The notes under the pieces: generated by a model
The model's input: only the letters and a program-made list of their open reading frames with translations
The model's database searches: none
Told to the model about the DNA's origin: nothing
Assembly (NCBI GenBank): GCA_027073875.1
Contig: JALTEO010000043.1
Span: forward strand, 1 to 12,124
Reading direction: 5' to 3'
DNA: 12,124 nt
From: Bacteroidales bacterium
GTDB taxonomy: Bacteria; Bacteroidota; Bacteroidia; Bacteroidales; JALTDM01
Program-made: the position numbers and the translations under genes
Shown: piece by piece, positions 8,276-12,124 of the stretch
Layout of the letters: every line of letters begins with the position of its first letter
Numbering within the stretch: position 1 is the stretch's first letter

Positions 8276-8290
8276 CTTTGTTTTACAAAG
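8276..8290. terminator. Short hairpin between convergent genes (weak terminator candidate)
   Basis: CTTTGT (8276-8281) and ACAAAG (8285-8290) form a perfect 6-base-pair stem around a TTT loop. It lies in the 28-base gap between the stop codons of uvrA and tsaB, where both transcripts should end. It lacks a GC-rich stem and a following T-run on either strand, so it would be a poor intrinsic terminator on its own. Confidence 0.25.
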
Positions 8291-8300
8291 GATTTCCGTC

Positions 8301-8981
8301 CTAAAACAGTTTTTTCTTCGAGGTAGTAATCTTAAAGTCTTTCAGATACAACGGTTCGAAATAGCCGAGGTCTTCAAATTGGTTACGGTTGTATTTCTCA
8401 ATGGCTTGCGGTAAGAGATATCTTGCTGACAGGTGGAAATTGTCAACAAATTGAAAATGATTATTGCCTGAAAATAACGGCTTGGCTTTTTCACTACCGG
8501 AACCGAAGCATATTAGTTGTTTATTTGCTATGGCATTAAAACTGTTTTCGTCTAAAACCATCGGTTGCACGGGCATAACTTCATTGCCTGTTGTGTCAAA
8601 GACGGCAGTATATACTTCCATACGGCGGGCATCAAGCATAGGCACCAATAATGTGTTGGAAGTGAGTGTTTGCTTGTTGTGTAACCCGTCAGCCATTGCC
8701 CGTAGGGTAGAGGCGGCAATTAGCGGAATGTCTTTGCCGTAACAGATGCCTTTTGCCAGCGATGTGCCGATGCGTAATCCGGTATATGAGCCCGGACCGG
8801 CACTGATAACTACGGCATCGGGATTGTATGATTTTAATATTTTTTCAACAAAAACCGGAGCCAAAGCCGCATGTCGCAGACCGGAATCGTTTTCTTCAAT
8901 GGCTATCACACCATTTTCATTGGCTATTGCTACTGAACATACGGGCGAAGAGGTTTCAATCAACAGAAAGAGAGCAGACAT
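8301..8981 (-). CDS. tsaB: tRNA threonylcarbamoyladenosine biosynthesis protein TsaB
   Basis: TsaB is the non-catalytic partner of TsaD. With TsaE, the complex transfers threonylcarbamoyl to A37 of tRNAs reading ANN codons (the t6A modification). The protein has the ASKHA-type fold opening (LLIETSSPVCSVAI, residues 6-19) and the family hallmark SAGPGSYTGLRIG at 60-72, followed by SLAKGI. Its 226 residues match E. coli TsaB (231). The start is ATG, 29 bases downstream of the adaptor gene, so it is probably the last gene of the efflux transcript. It ends with TAG facing uvrA. Function and neighbours do not match: an essential tRNA-modification factor sits behind efflux genes. I recall similar arrangements in other Bacteroidota, so this may be a conserved but functionally neutral linkage. 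Confidence 0.95.
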   Translation of the reverse strand: MSALFLLIETSSPVCSVAIANENGVIAIEENDSGLRHAALAPVFVEKILKSYNPDAVVISAGPGSYTGLRIGTSLAKGICYGKDIPLIAASTLRAMADGLHNKQTLTSNTLLVPMLDARRMEVYTAVFDTTGNEVMPVQPMVLDENSFNAIANKQLICFGSGSEKAKPLFSGNNHFQFVDNFHLSARYLLPQAIEKYNRNQFEDLGYFEPLYLKDFKITTSKKKLF

Positions 8982-8983
8982 AT

Positions 8984-9010
8984 TATCAATTGTAAATTAT
9001 TAATTGGATA
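8984..9010 (-). repeat. AT-rich imperfect inverted repeat upstream of tsaB
   Basis: TATCAATT (8984-8991) pairs with AATTGGATA (9002-9010), with one bulged G, around a 10-base loop. The repeat fills almost the whole gap between the adaptor stop codon and the tsaB ATG. In the mRNA the hairpin would stand immediately before the tsaB start and might damp its translation. The stem is nearly all A-U, so any effect would be modest. Confidence 0.3.
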
Positions 9011-10339
9011 TTATTTGCTTGTTTCTAAAAGTGCTTTGGCATCAACTTTATCAACAGCCATATCGTCTTTCAGAAAACGGGAGATAGCGGAGTAGGGGGC
9101 GGAAATGACTTCTTCGCCTTCTTTTAGCCCATTTTTAATTTCAAAATAGTCGTTGTCTTGAATGCCGGTAGTAACATTGCGGATATGTGCTTTACCGTCC
9201 TTGTATATAAACACAATTTCCTGAATGGTTTTATTTCCATCGGTGGTTTTTGTTGTGGTAGAATCTTTGGCAAGTGAATCGGTGCGAGTTGTTACACACT
9301 GAACAGGAACGGAAAGAGCTTGTGATACTTTTTCGGTTTGAATATCAACGGTTGCCGACATACCGGGGTGCAACGGATAAAAATTGTCGGGTTTGCCTTT
9401 CAGTAAATCCTTGTATGATGATTTAAGAATACGGATTTTGACATCGAAAGTGGTTACTTGCTCGGCAGAAAGTCCGGTAGAATTAGCTGAATTGGCAATC
9501 TCTGTTACGATTCCCGTAAATGGATGGTTGAGGTAGGCATCAATCTCAATTTTTGCTGTATCGTTAAGTGACAAACGGACAATATCATTTTCGTTGACTT
9601 CTACTTTTACCTCCATCCTGTTGAGGTCGGCTATTGTTAGAAGTTCGGTTCCTGCCATTTGAGCTGTTCCTACTACCCGTTCGCCTTTTTCTACATTTAG
9701 TTTTGATAGCGTGCCGTCCATCGGGGCAAAAATACTGGTTTTAATCAGGTTCTCATTTGCCTCTTTTACAGATGCTTCGGATGAAGTTACACTAAATTCG
9801 GCAGCTTTAACACTTTCTTCGGCAGCTTTCAGGTCGGCTTGTGCCGATTGATATTGTGCCAACGCATTTTCGTAGTCAGCGTCGGAAATAGCTTTTTCTT
9901 CCCACAGTTTTTTATTTCGCTTATAAGATAGCTCTTGTTGTACCATTTTCGATTGTGTTTGTGCTAAACGGGCTTTTGAGTTGGCGAGATTAGCTTTAGT
10001 GGAATTTAGAGATGCTTCCATCCGTTCGAGTGTGGAAACATAAATGTCAGGTTTTATTTTTAGCAATAAATCTCCTTTCTTTACCTTGTCGCCTTCCTTG
10101 AAGTAAATATCAACAATTTCGCCCGATACTTCGGGACTTATCTTTACTTCTGTCTCAGGTTGTATTTTACCGCTGGCTGATATGGTTTCTACAATATTGC
10201 GTTTGGTTACTTTTTCGGTAGTTACTTTTATTACAGCTGAACTCCCGATTACACCGGATTTCTTGAGAATAACCAGTAAGATAATCAGCCCAATGATGCC
10301 AATTATAATGTATCGTGTTGTTTTTTTCTTTTTTGCCAT
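9011..10339 (-). CDS. HlyD/MacA-type efflux periplasmic adaptor
   Basis: This is a membrane-fusion protein that bridges an inner-membrane transporter and a TolC-type channel. A basic N-terminus (MAKKKKTTR) and one hydrophobic helix at about 9-25 anchor it in the inner membrane. The first half of the biotinyl-lipoyl (barrel-sandwich) domain is at about 47-98 (VSGEIVDIYFKEGDKVKKGDLL). A long Ala/Ser/Gln-rich helical hairpin at about 100-200 is the coiled coil that contacts the outer-membrane factor. The second lipoyl half (IFAPMDGTLSKLNVEKGERV) follows, then a beta-barrel and a membrane-proximal domain to residue 442. The single N-terminal helix and domain order suit the MacA type, which usually pairs with a MacB ABC transporter, but no such transporter is adjacent. 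Its ATG lies 2 bases after the TolC-family stop codon, so the two are certainly co-transcribed. Confidence 0.93.
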   Translation of the reverse strand: MAKKKKTTRYIIIGIIGLIILLVILKKSGVIGSSAVIKVTTEKVTKRNIVETISASGKIQPETEVKISPEVSGEIVDIYFKEGDKVKKGDLLLKIKPDIYVSTLERMEASLNSTKANLANSKARLAQTQSKMVQQELSYKRNKKLWEEKAISDADYENALAQYQSAQADLKAAEESVKAAEFSVTSSEASVKEANENLIKTSIFAPMDGTLSKLNVEKGERVVGTAQMAGTELLTIADLNRMEVKVEVNENDIVRLSLNDTAKIEIDAYLNHPFTGIVTEIANSANSTGLSAEQVTTFDVKIRILKSSYKDLLKGKPDNFYPLHPGMSATVDIQTEKVSQALSVPVQCVTTRTDSLAKDSTTTKTTDGNKTIQEIVFIYKDGKAHIRNVTTGIQDNDYFEIKNGLKEGEEVISAPYSAISRFLKDDMAVDKVDAKALLETSK

Positions 10340-10341
10340 AA

Positions 10342-11757
10342 TTAGAATGTTAAAGGTTGTCCGCGATAAAAATCCAAAATCTTTAATTTGAAAATATATT
10401 CGTATTTTGCCTGTAATAGTTCTGATTTTGCTTTAAAGAGATTGTTCTTTGCCGTATTAAAATCAAAGACATTAATTAATCCGACAGCAAATTTTTTCTG
10501 CATATAGGCAAATGATTTTTTTTGTGCAATCAATGATTTTGTGGCGGCTTGATATTTCTTGTATGAGGCAATAGCATCGGTGTATGACTGTTGTATGTCC
10601 TTGTAGATTTGTTGCCGTATGTTTTGCATCGAAAGACGGGCATTGATAACCGAAATTTTGGCATTGCTGATTTGTGTCTGTGTTTGCCAATTATTGAAAA
10701 TAGGAATAGAAATACCGATGGAAACGCTTTTGCTGGCATTGTCTTTCAGTTGGTCGTTGAAAGGATATTTTTCGGGGATATAGACAAAAGAACTGCCATA
10801 AACGGTTTCGCCGGTGCTTGGTAGGTATCCAATAGGTTGAATGATAGGATTGTATGTGCCGCGGGTACGGGCATCGGAGTAACCGGTGCTATACGAACCG
10901 GAGAGGTAAATGCGTGGGCTTAATCTGCCACGGGCAGCGGCCAAAGATGCTTCGTTAGACGAAACAGTGAGTTTGGCAGATTTCATTTGAGGCAAAAAAT
11001 CCAATGCTTCGCTAAAAATGGTGTCAATATTCATCAAGAGGACCTCATTGGAGATATTGTCTATTTCGGGACGATAAATTTGAAAATCGGGAATACTGTC
11101 CAGATTCATCAACTGTTTGAGCGAAAGGATAGACATTGTAACCTGATTGTCGGCATTAATTAATTGTAGTTGTGCATTGGCAAGTTGTGCTTGTGCATCC
11201 AAAAGGTTTCCCTCGGCAACGCTGCCGGCTTCTAAAAGTGTTTTTGTGCGTTTTACTTGTTCTTTATTTATTTCTACCTGTTCTTGATTGATTTCCTCAT
11301 TTTCTTCGTTGAAAAGTACTTGCAGATAAGCAGTAGCAATATTTAGAGCAAGATCATTCTTTGCTTTTTCAATGTCTGACAAGCCGGCAAGCCATTGTAG
11401 TTTTTGTTGTTTTACCGTGTTCAAAAGCTGAAACCCGTTGAAAAGAGTTATGCTGCTGCTCAAAGAAAAATTATCGTTATGTGATACATTGGCTGAGAAA
11501 GAGTTGGTGTAAGGATCTACTGTTCGTCCTTCGGAATAGTTATGGTTGCCGCTAAAATTCAGGTTGGGGAACAATGACATTTTAGTTTGTAAATAATTAT
11601 TTTGGCTCATCTTGGTGTTCAGGGATTGTTGTTGTACCTGAATATTGTGCTGAATACCATAATCCACACATTGTTGAAGTGTCCATTTTTCTTGCGTTAT
11701 TCCTTGAAAATAAAAGGATACTGACAGAAAAAGAATAAAAAATAATTTTTTCCCCAC
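10342..11757 (-). CDS. TolC-family outer-membrane efflux protein
   Basis: This is the outer-membrane channel subunit of a tripartite efflux or type I secretion system. Residues 1-21 form a signal peptide (GKK, hydrophobic core, FQGITQ), after which the mature protein begins EKWTLQQCVDYG, a typical first helix of the OEP family. Two OEP repeats of about 200 residues follow, each with long Gln/Asn/Ala-rich helices (for example QVEINKEQVKRTKTLLEAGSV and later KSLIAQKKSFAYMQKKFAVG) separated by beta-strand segments rich in Ser, Tyr and Asn. At 471 residues it is close to E. coli TolC (about 490). The start is GTG; no in-frame ATG was found upstream, and this GTG begins directly with the signal peptide. 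It is the first gene of the minus-strand operon, so its promoter should lie in 11758-11880, though I see no convincing match there. Confidence 0.93.
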   Translation of the reverse strand: MGKKLFFILFLSVSFYFQGITQEKWTLQQCVDYGIQHNIQVQQQSLNTKMSQNNYLQTKMSLFPNLNFSGNHNYSEGRTVDPYTNSFSANVSHNDNFSLSSSITLFNGFQLLNTVKQQKLQWLAGLSDIEKAKNDLALNIATAYLQVLFNEENEEINQEQVEINKEQVKRTKTLLEAGSVAEGNLLDAQAQLANAQLQLINADNQVTMSILSLKQLMNLDSIPDFQIYRPEIDNISNEVLLMNIDTIFSEALDFLPQMKSAKLTVSSNEASLAAARGRLSPRIYLSGSYSTGYSDARTRGTYNPIIQPIGYLPSTGETVYGSSFVYIPEKYPFNDQLKDNASKSVSIGISIPIFNNWQTQTQISNAKISVINARLSMQNIRQQIYKDIQQSYTDAIASYKKYQAATKSLIAQKKSFAYMQKKFAVGLINVFDFNTAKNNLFKAKSELLQAKYEYIFKLKILDFYRGQPLTF

Positions 11758-11873
11758 AAATAAAAATTTAGCTGTAAAGTAAATAAATATAAACGAATGA
11801 GACCGTAATTTGTTACAGAAAATTAACGATTGGCTAAAACTTTGTGAATTTTTCGGGTTACACTAAAATTAAA

Positions 11874-12059
11874 TTATGGATATATTCTTATTCCTGCTGC
11901 TATGGAGGCATTTAATATGTTGTACGCTTGAATATTATCAATATTCATTTGGTGCCATTTATTATTTTCTGTATTTTTATACCATGTGTAGTCAGGAGAT
12001 TTTTTCTTCCTCTTTGTCTTGAAAAATTTAAGATTATCCTTCTCCTCTGAAAAGTTGCA
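11874..12059 (-). pseudogene. Possible decayed gene remnant (61 open codons, no start)
   Basis: On the minus strand, 61 codons are open between a TAA just upstream (12060-12062) and a TAA at 11874-11876. There is no ATG until the 40th residue or so, and no credible GTG or TTG start. The translation looks more protein-like than its surroundings: a basic run (FFKTKRKKKSPD), then WYKNTENNKWHQM and an amphipathic end (AYNILNASIAAGIRIYP). The other minus-strand frames upstream are broken by stops, so an intact gene could exist only with a non-standard start. I do not recognise the family. Lys, Asn, Ile and Phe codons are common in AT-rich noncoding DNA, so chance remains a real explanation. Confidence 0.22.
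11929..11947. repeat. Perfect 8-bp inverted repeat
   Basis: TGAATATT (11929-11936) and its exact reverse complement AATATTCA (11940-11947) flank an ATC spacer. The dyad could be a small hairpin or a dimeric regulator site. It is about 170 bases upstream of the TolC-family start codon and lies inside the possible gene remnant, so no role can be assigned. Confidence 0.4.
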
Positions 12060-12124
12060 TTAATTACTTGAATTTAGGAATTAAAACCTAATATACTAAT
12101 CCAGTCAATAACACAATCTATTGA

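Larger units (their letters stand above)
11758..12124. other. AT-rich region without an intact gene, upstream of the efflux operon
   Basis: These 367 bases hold no convincing complete gene. The efflux promoter should be within the left third. The best minus-strand -7 candidate, TATATTTA near 11785-11793, lacks a properly spaced TTTG, so I do not call it. The right part carries a 61-codon minus-strand open stretch and one perfect inverted repeat, described separately. At the right edge, the minus strand is also open for 16 codons from 12124 to a TAA at 12074-12076. This could be the tail of a gene outside the window, but so short a stretch proves nothing. Confidence 0.6.

Noticed and set aside
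11785..11793. TATATTTA on the minus strand as a -7 element for the TolC-family gene.
   Set aside because: The last base does not match TAnnTTTG and no TTTG sits 17-23 bases upstream, so calling a promoter would be guesswork.
11809..11844. TTTG followed 24 bases later by AAACTTTG on the plus strand, resembling a Bacteroidota promoter.
   Set aside because: The -7 element has a mismatch in its key TA, spacing is too long, and there is no credible downstream plus-strand gene.
11876..12022. 48-codon plus-strand ORF beginning with ATG and rich in Leu, Tyr and Phe.
   Set aside because: It lies antisense to the more protein-like minus-strand stretch, has no ribosome site or clear promoter, and its composition (poly-Leu, Cys-Cys, many aromatics) is what an antisense AT-rich frame gives.
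12074..12091. TTAGG / CCTAA inverted repeat near the right edge.
   Set aside because: Only five base pairs around an eight-base AT loop, with no T-run; expected by chance in such sequence.

Overview
The window looks like an ordinary chromosomal segment of a member of the Bacteroidota, probably Bacteroidales-like or a close relative. It is AT-rich. It opens with the tail of a protein carrying a type IX secretion (T9SS) type A sorting signal, a system confined to this phylum. Gene starts lack strong Shine-Dalgarno sequences, two genes start with GTG, and the polysaccharide-export and efflux proteins are of the type common in Bacteroidota. The species cannot be named from the sequence.

Layout. 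(1) Bases 1-163: the last 35 codons of a T9SS cargo protein, then a strong intrinsic terminator. (2) Bases 205-8272: five plus-strand genes with gaps of only about 6-12 bases, so probably one transcript. They are a Wza-like outer-membrane polysaccharide export lipoprotein, a Wzc-like chain-length regulator fused to a bacterial tyrosine kinase with a striking Gly-Tyr tail, a WecA/TagO-type undecaprenyl-phosphate sugar-1-phosphate transferase, a membrane-anchored MltD-like lytic transglycosylase, and the excinuclease subunit UvrA. (3) Bases 8301-11757: three minus-strand genes running towards uvrA. In transcription order they are a TolC-family outer-membrane factor, an HlyD/MacA-type periplasmic adaptor, and TsaB, which acts in tRNA t6A37 synthesis. 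(4) Bases 11758-12124: an AT-rich stretch with no convincing intact gene, one perfect short inverted repeat, and a 61-codon minus-strand open stretch without a start codon that may be a gene remnant.

How the genes fit together. The first three plus-strand genes form a coherent export core: lipid-linked glycan initiation (WecA-like), control of polymerisation and export (Wzc-like) and outer-membrane exit (Wza-like). No flippase, polymerase or further glycosyltransferase is in the window, so those must lie elsewhere. The lytic transglycosylase next in line could open the peptidoglycan for the export complex, but it could equally be a general wall enzyme. UvrA looks like a passenger with respect to function. 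The minus-strand operon supplies two parts of a tripartite efflux pump without its inner-membrane transporter.

I found no mobile element, CRISPR array, tRNA, rRNA or defence system, and nothing I would call a new system. The most useful second looks are the (Gly-Tyr)7 kinase tail, the polysaccharide export-lytic transglycosylase operon, the missing zinc-ligand cysteine in UvrA, and the possible gene remnant at the right end.
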